Assembly: GCF_016623615.1 (NCBI RefSeq)
Contig: NZ_JAEHFX010000005.1
Span: 62,001-126,000, forward strand
Direction: 5' to 3'
DNA: 64,000 nucleotides
Source: Adhaeribacter terrigena
GTDB taxonomy: Bacteria > Bacteroidota > Bacteroidia > Cytophagales > Hymenobacteraceae
Position 1 is the first letter of the stretch; every line of letters begins with the position of its first letter. Below are positions 25,484-33,193 of the stretch, piece by piece. A program made the translations under genes and the position numbers. Under the pieces are notes generated by a model. It worked only from the letters and a program-made list of their open reading frames with translations. It was not told the origin of the DNA and did no database searches.

Positions 25484-26506
25484 ATGCTGCCACCAACCGT
25501 TGACTGGGAAGTACTTACCCGCTATTTAGCCGGAGAAACCACCGAAGAAGAAAACCGCGAGGTGGAACTTTGGGAGGCTTCGAACGCAGCAAACCGTCGG
25601 CAACTGAGCCAGTTACGCAAGATCTGGCAGGCTTCCGGTTCGCAAACCGAAGCTCCGGAAACGAACGTGGACCTGGCTTTGCAGGAAATTACCCGCAAAC
25701 TCAACTTCGCCCCCACCGAATATACTTTACCGAAACTTGAAGCAAAATCCGATTACAGCTGGGTATGGAAAGTTGCGGCCGTTTTAGTGCTTTCGCTAGG
25801 CGTTGTTTTTGCAATTTTCCGGAATAAAACCGGCGTGCAGGATCTGGGCGTGGCCTACGTGAAATACGAAACCGAACCCGGCCGGCAAACCAAAATTACT
25901 TTACCTGATAATTCTATAGTATGGCTGAATGGTGGAAGCTCGCTGCGCTACCCAAAAACTTTTGCCGCCAATTCCCGCGAAGTACAATTAACCGGCGAAG
26001 CCTTTTTCGATGTAGCCAAAGACGCAAGCAAGCCTTTTAGAATTACCGCAGCCGAAACCGTAACCGAAGTAAAAGGCACCAGTTTTAACGTGGAAGCCTA
26101 TACCGAACAGCAAGACGTAATTGTTTCGGTGGTAACCGGCAAAGTGGAATTGCGGGAGGAAGATAAACCCGAAAACCGCGTATTGCTCACGCCAGACCAG
26201 ACCGGAAAATTCAACGCCGAAACGCACCAGGTTATTTCCGAGCCCACTTCCGATCTGAATTTTATGGCCTGGCAAACCCGCGTTTTACGCTTCCAGAACA
26301 CCGATCTGAAAACGGTAGCCCGCGATCTGGAAAAAGTATACGGCAAAAAGATCCGCTTCCGCAACCAAAAGTTAGAGAATTGTCACTTTACCGGCACCTT
26401 TGAAAAACAAACGCTGGAAGAAATCCAGGAAGTGCTGCGCTTAACGCTGAATCTGACTTTTACCGAAGAAAACGGCACCGTTTGGATAGCTGGCGAAGGC
26501 TGCTAA
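25484..26506 (+). CDS. FecR-type anti-sigma factor
   Basis: The 340-aa protein has a cytoplasmic N-terminal sigma-binding part (residues 1-90, with TRYLAGETTEEENREVELWE). One transmembrane helix follows near 92-112 (WVWKVAAVLVLSLGVVFAIF). The periplasmic FecR domain reads TKITLPDNSIVWLNGGSSLR and GEAFFDVAKDASKPFRI. The C-terminal DUF4974 domain includes LARDLEKVYG-like VARDLEKVYGKKIRF and EEIQEVLRLTLNLTF. It holds the sigma factor until the STN domain of the receptor signals. It lies between the sigma gene and the TonB receptor gene on the same strand. Confidence 0.93.
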   Translation: MLPPTVDWEVLTRYLAGETTEEENREVELWEASNAANRRQLSQLRKIWQASGSQTEAPETNVDLALQEITRKLNFAPTEYTLPKLEAKSDYSWVWKVAAVLVLSLGVVFAIFRNKTGVQDLGVAYVKYETEPGRQTKITLPDNSIVWLNGGSSLRYPKTFAANSREVQLTGEAFFDVAKDASKPFRITAAETVTEVKGTSFNVEAYTEQQDVIVSVVTGKVELREEDKPENRVLLTPDQTGKFNAETHQVISEPTSDLNFMAWQTRVLRFQNTDLKTVARDLEKVYGKKIRFRNQKLENCHFTGTFEKQTLEEIQEVLRLTLNLTFTEENGTVWIAGEGC

Positions 26507-26756
26507 AACCTGCTGGTTTTCAAGCGGTGTGGTCATCCCGACGTCAGGAGAGAGCTCATCCGGCTACTAGTACCTTTTACTCTGGCTTTTCTGCCATCCT
26601 GTTGAGATCCCTCCTATCGTCGGGATGACGCAAAAAGAATGAAGTCTGGTTCTTTAGATTTAAAGGAGGACTTATCGCAATTCAGTAAAACGTGCTGACA
26701 AGTAACTGATTTTCATTATTTTTGCGCATTATTAAAGGCGTAACCAACGGTTTTTT
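26507..26756. repeat. inverted pair of GGGAT repeats between fecR-like and receptor genes
   Basis: A reverse copy (26531-26563, GTCATCCCGACGTCAGGAGA) and a forward copy (26602-26634, CCTCCTATCGTCGGGATGAC) face each other and can form a long hairpin. No gene is seen in this 250-bp gap. The hairpin could reduce read-through from the regulators into the receptor gene. Confidence 0.75.
26717..26724 (+). promoter_or_regulatory. -7 box of the TonB receptor gene
   Basis: TATTTTTG matches the vegetative Bacteroidota -7 consensus, 32 bp before the GTG start. An ECF-specific promoter may also exist but cannot be recognised by eye. Confidence 0.4.
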
Positions 26757-29393
26757 GTGCGGCATTCTTTTCTCTGTTTCTTACTTTTTCTCGCCTTTTC
26801 GCTACCGTTTTCCGGCCGTGCGCAAATTGCTGCATCGCTTGGCGAGCAAACCGTAAAAATTCCGGCTAAAACTGCTACCGTAGAAGCAATTCTAAAGGAA
26901 CTCGAAGCCCAAACCAACATTCCGTTTTCGTATAGCAACGAGGCGCTGCCGTTGCAAAAAAAAATCACGCTCACCGGCCGCGAACAGACTTTAGACGCCG
27001 TTTTGCATACCGTTTTCAAAGGCACTTCCATTGCCTGGCTTTATCGTTCGGACCAAATTCTGCTTTTCGATAAAAAATCTTCTGCCCAAAACGCTACCAA
27101 AACCGCGACAAAAACTAATAAATACACCATCAGCGGTTACGTGCGCGAAGCCGGCAGCAGCGAACCTTTGATCGGCGTAACGGTTTATGCGCCGCAATTC
27201 AAAGCCGGGATCAGCAGCAACAATTACGGATTCTACTCTCTTACGCTGCCCGCAGATTCGGTTTTGCTGCAATTTTCTTACGTGGGTTACAAACCGCAAT
27301 TCCTGAAAATAAACCTGGACCAGGACCAGGCATTGAACGCATTTTTGCAGCCCGAAGCGGCTTTGCAGGAAGTGGAAATTGTGGCCGAAAAAGAAGTACG
27401 CAGCACGCAAACCACGCAAACCAGCCAGGTAAATATTCCGGTGGAAATGGTGAAGGATATGCCGGCGCTTTTCGGGGAAAAAGACGTGATAAAAACGGTG
27501 CAGATGATGCCCGGCGTACAGAAAGGCGGCGAAGCCAGCACCGGCCTTTACGTGCGCGGCGGCGGCCCCGACCAGAACCTGATTGTGCTCGACGACGCCA
27601 CGGTTTACAATGCGAACCACGTGCTGGGTTATTTATCTTTGTTCAACGGCGACGCGCTGAAAAGCATTGATCTGACGAAAGGTGGTTTTCCGGCCCGGTA
27701 TGGCGGACGGCTTTCTTCCGTGCTGGAAATGAACATGAAAGAAGGCAACCGCGAGGAATTTGCCGGCGAAGCGGGGATCGGGCTTTTTTCTTCCCGCCTG
27801 GTGGTGGAAGGTCCGCTGAAAAAAAATAAAGCCTCGTTTTTACTTTCGGCGCGCCGCACTTACTGGGATCTGCTCCTGAACTCTTTTTTGCGGGAAGGCA
27901 CCGGCCTGGGCTACTTTTTTTACGATGCGAACGCCAAACTGAATTACGACCTCGGGCCGAAAGACAAACTTTACCTGAGCGGCTATTTCGGGCGCGATAA
28001 ATTTTACGTGAAACTAAACGAGGCCGAAAACCGGGACCAGTTCAACACTGCCTGGGGCAACGCCACGGCCACTTTGCGCTGGAACCACCTGTTCTCCGAC
28101 CGGCTTTTTGCCAATACTTCCTTTATTTTCAGCCAGTACCGCTTTGCCATCGATTACGATTTTAAAATCCCCGACCACCAGACGACATTTTTGTATTACT
28201 CCGGCATCCGCGACCTGAGCTTAAAATCCGACTTTGATTATTACCTTTCCACGGCGCACTTCCTGAAGTTCGGGTTTATGAGCACCAACCATTATTTCAC
28301 GCCCAATTCCGTCCGGGCTTTCGATTCGAGTACCGAAGTGAATTTTGAAAAGCACGAAACCGTTTCGAACCTGGAAAGCGCCGTTTATATAGAAGACCAT
28401 TTTACCGTTACGCCGAAAATTCTGCTGAATGCGGGTTTACGTTTGAGCCACTTTTTTTCGGAAGACAAGCATTATTTCAACCCGGAACCGCGTTTCAGCG
28501 CCGCCTACCGCTTCTCGCCAAATGCCACGTTAAAAACGTCGTACGCGGCCATGCACCAGTACGTGCATTTGCTCAGCAGCATTGGCACCGGCCAGTCTAT
28601 TGACCTGTGGCTTCCGGCTACGAATAAAGTGAAACCGCAGCAGGCGCACCAGCTCGCTTTAGGCGTAGCCCATGATCTTTTTAAGCGCAAGGTTTTGCTG
28701 GAAGTAGAAGCGTATTACAAAAAAATGGACCGCATTATTACCTACCGCGAAGGCGCTAATTTTTTAACCCTGAACGACCCTTTGGCCAAAAATGGCATGG
28801 ACTGGGAAAGCAACGTGGTTTCGGGGCAAGGCTGGAGCTATGGGCTGGAATTTTTGCTGCAGAAAAAAACCAGTCGCTTTACCGGCTGGCTCGGTTACAC
28901 GCTTTCGCACACGCAGCACCAGTTCGATTCTATAAACGATGGCCGGAAATTCGATGCCCGCTACGACCGGCGCCACGATGTATCGGTAATTATGGCTTAC
29001 GATGCTTCAGAAAAGATCAAGCTTTCGGCCAGCTGGGTGTACGGTACCGGAAACGCCATTACGCTGCCACTGGCCGAATATTCCGTGCCGTATCATAATC
29101 CCGATTCCGAAGCCATTACCCCGGAAGAATTATTGGGCGGCAACGCGGTGATCGGCGAATATGGCGCGCGCAATAATTACCGCATGCCCGATTATCACCG
29201 GCTGGATGTAGGCATTCAGTTCCGGAAAAAATTAAAGTGGGCAGACCGCACCTGGGACCTGAGCATTTACAACCTGTATAACCGCCGGAATCCGTTTTTC
29301 TACACGTTAAAAACGAACAACGGGAAACGGGAATTGCGGCAGACGGTCATCTTCGGGTTCATTCCTTCGTTCAGTTACAACCTTAAATTTTAG
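26757..29393 (+). CDS. TonB-dependent receptor with STN signalling domain
   Basis: The 878-aa outer-membrane receptor starts at GTG, with a signal peptide ending PFSGRAQ. An STN domain follows (about residues 30-105: ATVEAILKELEAQTNIPFSY), then a carboxypeptidase-regulatory beta-sandwich (YTISGYVREAGSSEPLIGVT). The plug reads KDMPALFGEKDVIKTVQMMP and LYVRGGGPDQNLIVLDDATV, and the 22-strand barrel runs to the end in an aromatic PSFSYNLKF. The STN domain signals to the upstream FecR/sigma pair. The DUF4249 lipoprotein gene begins 5 bp later and is the likely partner. The substrate is unknown; a SusD partner is absent, so classical glycan import is less likely. Confidence 0.93.
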   Translation: MRHSFLCFLLFLAFSLPFSGRAQIAASLGEQTVKIPAKTATVEAILKELEAQTNIPFSYSNEALPLQKKITLTGREQTLDAVLHTVFKGTSIAWLYRSDQILLFDKKSSAQNATKTATKTNKYTISGYVREAGSSEPLIGVTVYAPQFKAGISSNNYGFYSLTLPADSVLLQFSYVGYKPQFLKINLDQDQALNAFLQPEAALQEVEIVAEKEVRSTQTTQTSQVNIPVEMVKDMPALFGEKDVIKTVQMMPGVQKGGEASTGLYVRGGGPDQNLIVLDDATVYNANHVLGYLSLFNGDALKSIDLTKGGFPARYGGRLSSVLEMNMKEGNREEFAGEAGIGLFSSRLVVEGPLKKNKASFLLSARRTYWDLLLNSFLREGTGLGYFFYDANAKLNYDLGPKDKLYLSGYFGRDKFYVKLNEAENRDQFNTAWGNATATLRWNHLFSDRLFANTSFIFSQYRFAIDYDFKIPDHQTTFLYYSGIRDLSLKSDFDYYLSTAHFLKFGFMSTNHYFTPNSVRAFDSSTEVNFEKHETVSNLESAVYIEDHFTVTPKILLNAGLRLSHFFSEDKHYFNPEPRFSAAYRFSPNATLKTSYAAMHQYVHLLSSIGTGQSIDLWLPATNKVKPQQAHQLALGVAHDLFKRKVLLEVEAYYKKMDRIITYREGANFLTLNDPLAKNGMDWESNVVSGQGWSYGLEFLLQKKTSRFTGWLGYTLSHTQHQFDSINDGRKFDARYDRRHDVSVIMAYDASEKIKLSASWVYGTGNAITLPLAEYSVPYHNPDSEAITPEELLGGNAVIGEYGARNNYRMPDYHRLDVGIQFRKKLKWADRTWDLSIYNLYNRRNPFFYTLKTNNGKRELRQTVIFGFIPSFSYNLKF

Positions 29394-29398
29394 AAGAA

Positions 29399-30289
29399 AT
29401 GGCCGGTTTCACAAACTTTTCTTCGCGACTTTTCAGGCTGAAAACCATAGCATTCTGGCTGGCAGTTTTCCTGTTTTCAGCTTGCGAAAGCGTGGTAGAA
29501 ATTCCGCCTTTGCCCGAAATTCCGCCTAAACTGGTAGTGGTATCGTTTATTTCGCCGGAAGCCGACGAAGTGCAGGTAGCCGTGAGCCGCACGGTAGCGT
29601 TGCTGAGCCCTGAAAATAACGGCAAACCGGTTTACGTACCCAATGCGCAGGTTACTTTTTCCGACGGAATTGATACCGTTTTACTAACGTACGACGCTGC
29701 AAAGCAACTTTACACCACAAAATTATTACCCGTTCAGCCCGGAAAAACTTACTGGCTGCACGCACAAAGCCCCGATGGTTTACAAGCCGAAGCCCGTTGC
29801 ACGGTTCCGCAGAAGATCAATACTTCGCTCACCGCGCGCCTCGATTCTTCGGAACGCAACCTGGAAGCAGGCGGTAAAAATTACAAACTCGAAATGCGCT
29901 GGCAAGACCTTCCCGGCCCAGGCGATAATTACGCGATAGACGGCAAGCTGCATTTCCTGGCCAACCCCGGCACCACCGATACCACGTTTGAAAACCTGGA
30001 ATTTGATAGCGGACCTCTTTTTGAAGACAGCGATGAAGATACCCGGCTTTGGGTAGAACGGAGCCTGAATATTACCGGTTTCGCCGGCATGAAAAACGCC
30101 AATAAACTGGTTCGGCTCAATGCTTTTCTGCTCACCACCGATGCCGCTTACCTGAAATACCACCGCTCGTTGCAGCAATACCAGGTCAACAACAGCTTCA
30201 CCAGTCCGGGCAAACTTTATACGAATGTAAAAGGTGGTTTCGGGGTGTTTGCGGCATACCGGCTTTACAAAGTGCAGGTTCCGTATTAG
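29399..30289 (+). CDS. DUF4249 family lipoprotein (partner of the STN-type receptor)
   Basis: The 296-aa protein has a lipobox FLFSAC (Cys29) and the family pattern EIPPLPEIPPKLVVVSFISP, VQVAVSRTVALLS, NAQVTFSDGIDTVLL and LLPVQPGKTYWLHAQSPDG. It ends in GVFAAYRLYKVQV. DUF4249 proteins sit beside TonB receptors in Bacteroidota and are presumed surface or periplasmic partners. The N-terminal signal is long for a lipoprotein because codons for ARLFRLKTIAF-type residues (here RLFRLKTIAFW) come from an E30 copy at 29428-29456. It follows the receptor by 5 bp, so co-transcription is expected. Confidence 0.88.
   Translation: MAGFTNFSSRLFRLKTIAFWLAVFLFSACESVVEIPPLPEIPPKLVVVSFISPEADEVQVAVSRTVALLSPENNGKPVYVPNAQVTFSDGIDTVLLTYDAAKQLYTTKLLPVQPGKTYWLHAQSPDGLQAEARCTVPQKINTSLTARLDSSERNLEAGGKNYKLEMRWQDLPGPGDNYAIDGKLHFLANPGTTDTTFENLEFDSGPLFEDSDEDTRLWVERSLNITGFAGMKNANKLVRLNAFLLTTDAAYLKYHRSLQQYQVNNSFTSPGKLYTNVKGGFGVFAAYRLYKVQVPY
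29428..29456 (-). repeat. E30 copy inside the DUF4249 signal-peptide codons
   Basis: The + strand reads GACTTTTCAGGCTGAAAACC, then ATAGCATTC: a reverse E30 with one change in the core. It encodes RLFRLKTIAFW, the positive part and start of the hydrophobic stretch. Confidence 0.75.
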
Positions 30290-30290
30290 T

Positions 30291-30319
30291 AGTTTTGGGG
30301 CGGGAAAGGATAGCGTTTC
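30291..30319 (-). repeat. E30 30-bp dispersed repeat
   Basis: AGTTTTGGGGCGGGAAAGGA, then TAGCGTTT, directly after the stop codon of the DUF4249 gene. Confidence 0.75.
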
Positions 30320-30420
30320 TGGATGTGGAGAAATTATTTCCACATGAAGCAGCGAAACAGCTGTTTCCCTTGTCCGGTAATTAATATCAATTGTTATCTT
30401 TCTGCCGCAATAAATTCTCT

Positions 30421-32058
30421 ATGGAAAAACGCTATACTTTTCTGCCTGAAAACTGGTTTAGGCCTGGTTTACTTGTTGCTTTTGCTACTATCCTAACTTT
30501 AAATACTTCAGCCCAAACCGCTCCTAATATTCAATGGGATAAAACCTCGGGTGGAAATAATATAGATCATTTAAGATCCATGCAACAGACTACAGATGGA
30601 GGCTTTATTCTGGGCGGAATTTCTAATTCAGGTATAAGCGGAAATAAGAGTCAAACATCTAAAGGGGGGTGGGATTATTGGATTGTAAAAACAGATGGAA
30701 ATGGAAATAAAATATGGGATAGAACTTTTGGCGGAAATGAAGAAGAAGACTTATATGCTGTGAAGCAGACTTTTGATGGTGGGTTTATTTTAGGAGGAAA
30801 TTCTGCTTCAGGTATAAGTGGAGATAAAACGCAAGCGTCAAAAGGAATGCACGATTGTTGGCTAATAAAGTTGGATTCAAACGGTAATATTGTTTGGAAC
30901 AAATCCTTTGGTGGCACTGGAGTAGATAGGCTTTACTCAATACAACAAACCTTTGATGGTGGGTTTATCTTAGGCGGGAGCTCCACATCTGGCGCAAATG
31001 GGGATAAATCTCAATCTAATAAAGGAGCATATGATTATTGGGCAATAAAGGTCAATATAAACGGGAATAAACAATGGGATAGAACATTTGGTGGTACTGA
31101 ATACGAATATCTTCGTTCAATAATTCAAACTTCTGATGGAGGATATCTACTTGGTGGTGAATCTGACTCTGGCCTTAATAATGATAAAAGCCAAGCCTCA
31201 AGAGGAGGATTTGATATGTGGGTTATTAAATTAGACCCAATCGGTAATAAGATATGGGACAAAACAATTGGCGGCAGCAGTAATGATTACCTTCGTAGCC
31301 TCATCCAAACCAAAGAAGGAGGATTTATGCTTTCAGGATTTTCTGATTCGCCAATTTCAAGTGAAAAAAGCCAATCATCCAATGGAGGGAATGATTACTG
31401 GATCTTAAAGCTTGACCCCAATGGCAATATAACTTGGGATAAAACTTTTGGAGGTAATAATGAAGATATACTATTTAGTATTGAACAATCCTCTGATGAA
31501 GGCTTTATTTTGGCTGGACATTCTAACTCCAATATTAGTATTGATAAAAGCCAAGTTACCCAAGGTGCTTATGACTTTTGGGTAATAAGATTAAATAAAA
31601 CTGGAAATAAGGTTTGGGATAAAACAATTGGTGGCAGTAATAACGATTTATGCTTCTCAATGCAAAGAACCTCAGATAATGGTTATATATTAGGTGGATA
31701 TTCTGATTCAAACATTAGCGGTGATAAAAGTCAACAAAGTCAAGGTTTTCAAGACTACTGGATCGTGAAACTAGCTGCTGACGTAACTGGTATAAAAGAA
31801 GCCGAAGCTAACTTTGCCCTTTCCATTTCCCCCAACCCAAACCAAGGCAAATTTACGTTACAACTCAGCAACCTTACCGCAACAAAAGCCGAAATAACCG
31901 TTTCCGATCTGCTGGGCCGTGTGGTTTTAAAGCAGCCATTAAGCGTTAGCAACAAGCAAATTTCCGAAGAACTCACTTTACCGTATGCGAAAGGGATGTA
32001 TCTGCTGCAGGTTAATGTTGGTGAACAGTTGCTTACCCGCAAAATTTTGGTAGAGTAA
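30421..32058 (+). CDS. T9SS-secreted seven-repeat (beta-propeller-like) surface protein, paralogue 1
   Basis: I start at the ATG at 30421 (MEKRYTFLPENWFRP; 545 aa), not the longer frame from 30391. After a signal peptide (ending NTSAQT) come seven tandem repeats of about 60 residues, each with QTxDGGFILGG, SGISGDKSQ, DYWIxKLDxNGNK and WDKTxGG-type blocks. Seven such units suggest a seven-bladed beta-propeller, which is inference. The last 80 residues are a type A T9SS sorting domain (SISPNPNQGKFTLQLSN ... LLTRKILVE), so the protein crosses the outer membrane through T9SS. The repeat part is visibly A+T-richer than both ends. A close paralogue of almost equal length starts at 35752. Confidence 0.88.
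   Translation: MEKRYTFLPENWFRPGLLVAFATILTLNTSAQTAPNIQWDKTSGGNNIDHLRSMQQTTDGGFILGGISNSGISGNKSQTSKGGWDYWIVKTDGNGNKIWDRTFGGNEEEDLYAVKQTFDGGFILGGNSASGISGDKTQASKGMHDCWLIKLDSNGNIVWNKSFGGTGVDRLYSIQQTFDGGFILGGSSTSGANGDKSQSNKGAYDYWAIKVNINGNKQWDRTFGGTEYEYLRSIIQTSDGGYLLGGESDSGLNNDKSQASRGGFDMWVIKLDPIGNKIWDKTIGGSSNDYLRSLIQTKEGGFMLSGFSDSPISSEKSQSSNGGNDYWILKLDPNGNITWDKTFGGNNEDILFSIEQSSDEGFILAGHSNSNISIDKSQVTQGAYDFWVIRLNKTGNKVWDKTIGGSNNDLCFSMQRTSDNGYILGGYSDSNISGDKSQQSQGFQDYWIVKLAADVTGIKEAEANFALSISPNPNQGKFTLQLSNLTATKAEITVSDLLGRVVLKQPLSVSNKQISEELTLPYAKGMYLLQVNVGEQLLTRKILVE
30425..30454 (+). repeat. E30 copy encoding the N-terminus of the first seven-repeat protein
   Basis: AAAACGCTATACTTTTCTGC, then CTGAAAACTG, three bases into the gene. 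It encodes KRYTFLPENW, the n-region of the signal peptide. Confidence 0.8.
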
Positions 32059-32079
32059 AAAGCAGCATTTCAGTTTCGT

Positions 32080-32108
32080 AAAATGCTATCCTTTCGGGCC
32101 TAAAAAGT
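32080..32108 (+). repeat. E30 30-bp dispersed repeat
   Basis: AAAATGCTATCCTTTCGGGC, then CTAAAAAGTA, between the convergent seven-repeat protein and DUF4249 genes. Confidence 0.8.
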
Positions 32109-32123
32109 AAAAGCAGCTTAATC

Positions 32124-33011
32124 TTACCGTTCGCTGATCTTGAAAACCTGCGCCGTGGGGTTATGCGCACTGAAAAAGCCGTAGCCGTTCTGAATGTTGG
32201 TTGGCAGGTTGATCGGTTCGCCGGTGAGCTGGTTCATGAGGCTGCCCGATTTCTGATAGAGCTGCAAATAGTTGTAATACGGCTCGCTGATGTTCGACAA
32301 AGAAACCAGCAGCGTATCGGACGTTTCCAAGGTTAGTCTTTCTTTACCTTCGTATTTGCCGTTCGTAAAAGCCCCGTGGTTTACCAGAATAATCTGCTCC
32401 TGCACGGCATTAAAAGAACCGATCTTATTTTTGGGCAGTAGGTTTTTCCGGTTCGCTCCTACCAGGCTTATCAGAAAGAAATTGCGCTCCGGACCGGGAT
32501 CGGCAAGGGTAAAATGCAGCGTTACGGTGGTGTCTTTTTCTGTGCGTTTTACTTCGGGTTCCAGCTTTTCAAAATTAACCGGCGCCAGCATTTCGGTAGC
32601 TGCCGTACATTCCAGCCCGGAAACAGAATCGCGTACGGTTAAAGTATAGCGCTGCTGAAAATGCTGCGGAATATTGCGGCTCACATAAAATCCGTTGCGC
32701 ACGTGTTTCAGCGTTTCGGTTTGTCCGTTGAAGTTAATTTGCACCAGCGCGTGTTCTACTGCCAAGGTTTTCAGAAAGGTGGTATCGGCGTTCATTTCCT
32801 TGCCATCGCCCGCCAGCGAACTGAAGCTTTTGGAAACCTGCACCACCATGTATTTAGCCGGAAAAACCTGCGTGGCAATTACCAGTTTCGGTTCGTGCGC
32901 GGGCAAGTCAATTTCGATCGGATCGGGCTCACAACTGAACAAGCCCAGGCCTAAAAGCAACCAGATTAATCCGAAGCCGAGTTTTTTGGTTAAAAAGGAT
33001 ACCGTTTTCAT
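32124..33011 (-). CDS. DUF4249 family lipoprotein, second copy
   Basis: The 295-aa protein has lipobox GLFSC (Cys27) and the family sequence CEPDPIEIDLPAHEPKLVIA, then VVQVSKSFSSLAG, HALVQINFNGQ and RYTLTVRDSVSGLECTA. It ends in NGYGFFSAHNPTAQVFKI. It lies downstream of, and in the same direction as, the second TonB receptor gene (gap 182 bp containing a strong inverted repeat). It is diverged from the first DUF4249 protein and is likely the partner of the second receptor. Ligand unknown. Confidence 0.88.
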   Translation of the reverse strand: MKTVSFLTKKLGFGLIWLLLGLGLFSCEPDPIEIDLPAHEPKLVIATQVFPAKYMVVQVSKSFSSLAGDGKEMNADTTFLKTLAVEHALVQINFNGQTETLKHVRNGFYVSRNIPQHFQQRYTLTVRDSVSGLECTAATEMLAPVNFEKLEPEVKRTEKDTTVTLHFTLADPGPERNFFLISLVGANRKNLLPKNKIGSFNAVQEQIILVNHGAFTNGKYEGKERLTLETSDTLLVSLSNISEPYYNYLQLYQKSGSLMNQLTGEPINLPTNIQNGYGFFSAHNPTAQVFKISER

Positions 33012-33073
33012 TTTATTATGATTGAGTTTTTGAATGATTGCATGAGGGAATGATTTTTCTGCGCAGGCGTAAG

Positions 33074-33173
33074 TCCTCCCCCTACCCCCTCCAAAGGGGG
33101 ACTTTTATCAGATAAAGTATTTTATGATTTTACTCGTGCAGATTGTCCCCCTTTGGAGGGGGTAGGGGGAGGA
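33074..33173. repeat. 29-bp perfect inverted repeat between receptor and DUF4249 genes
   Basis: Left arm 33074-33102 (TCCTCCCCCTACCCCCTCCA, then AAGGGGGAC) and right arm 33145-33173 are exact complements, separated by 42 bases. The C-rich sequence belongs to a family seen in degenerate form near 355, 3815, 24030 and 59215. It could fold into a long transcript hairpin between the two genes. Confidence 0.88.
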
Positions 33174-33193
33174 TTTTTATATAATCCGGAAAA

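Noticed and set aside
26757-30289. SusC/SusD glycan-uptake pair
   Set aside because: The partner is DUF4249, with no SusD-like helical lipoprotein and no glycoside hydrolases in the window.
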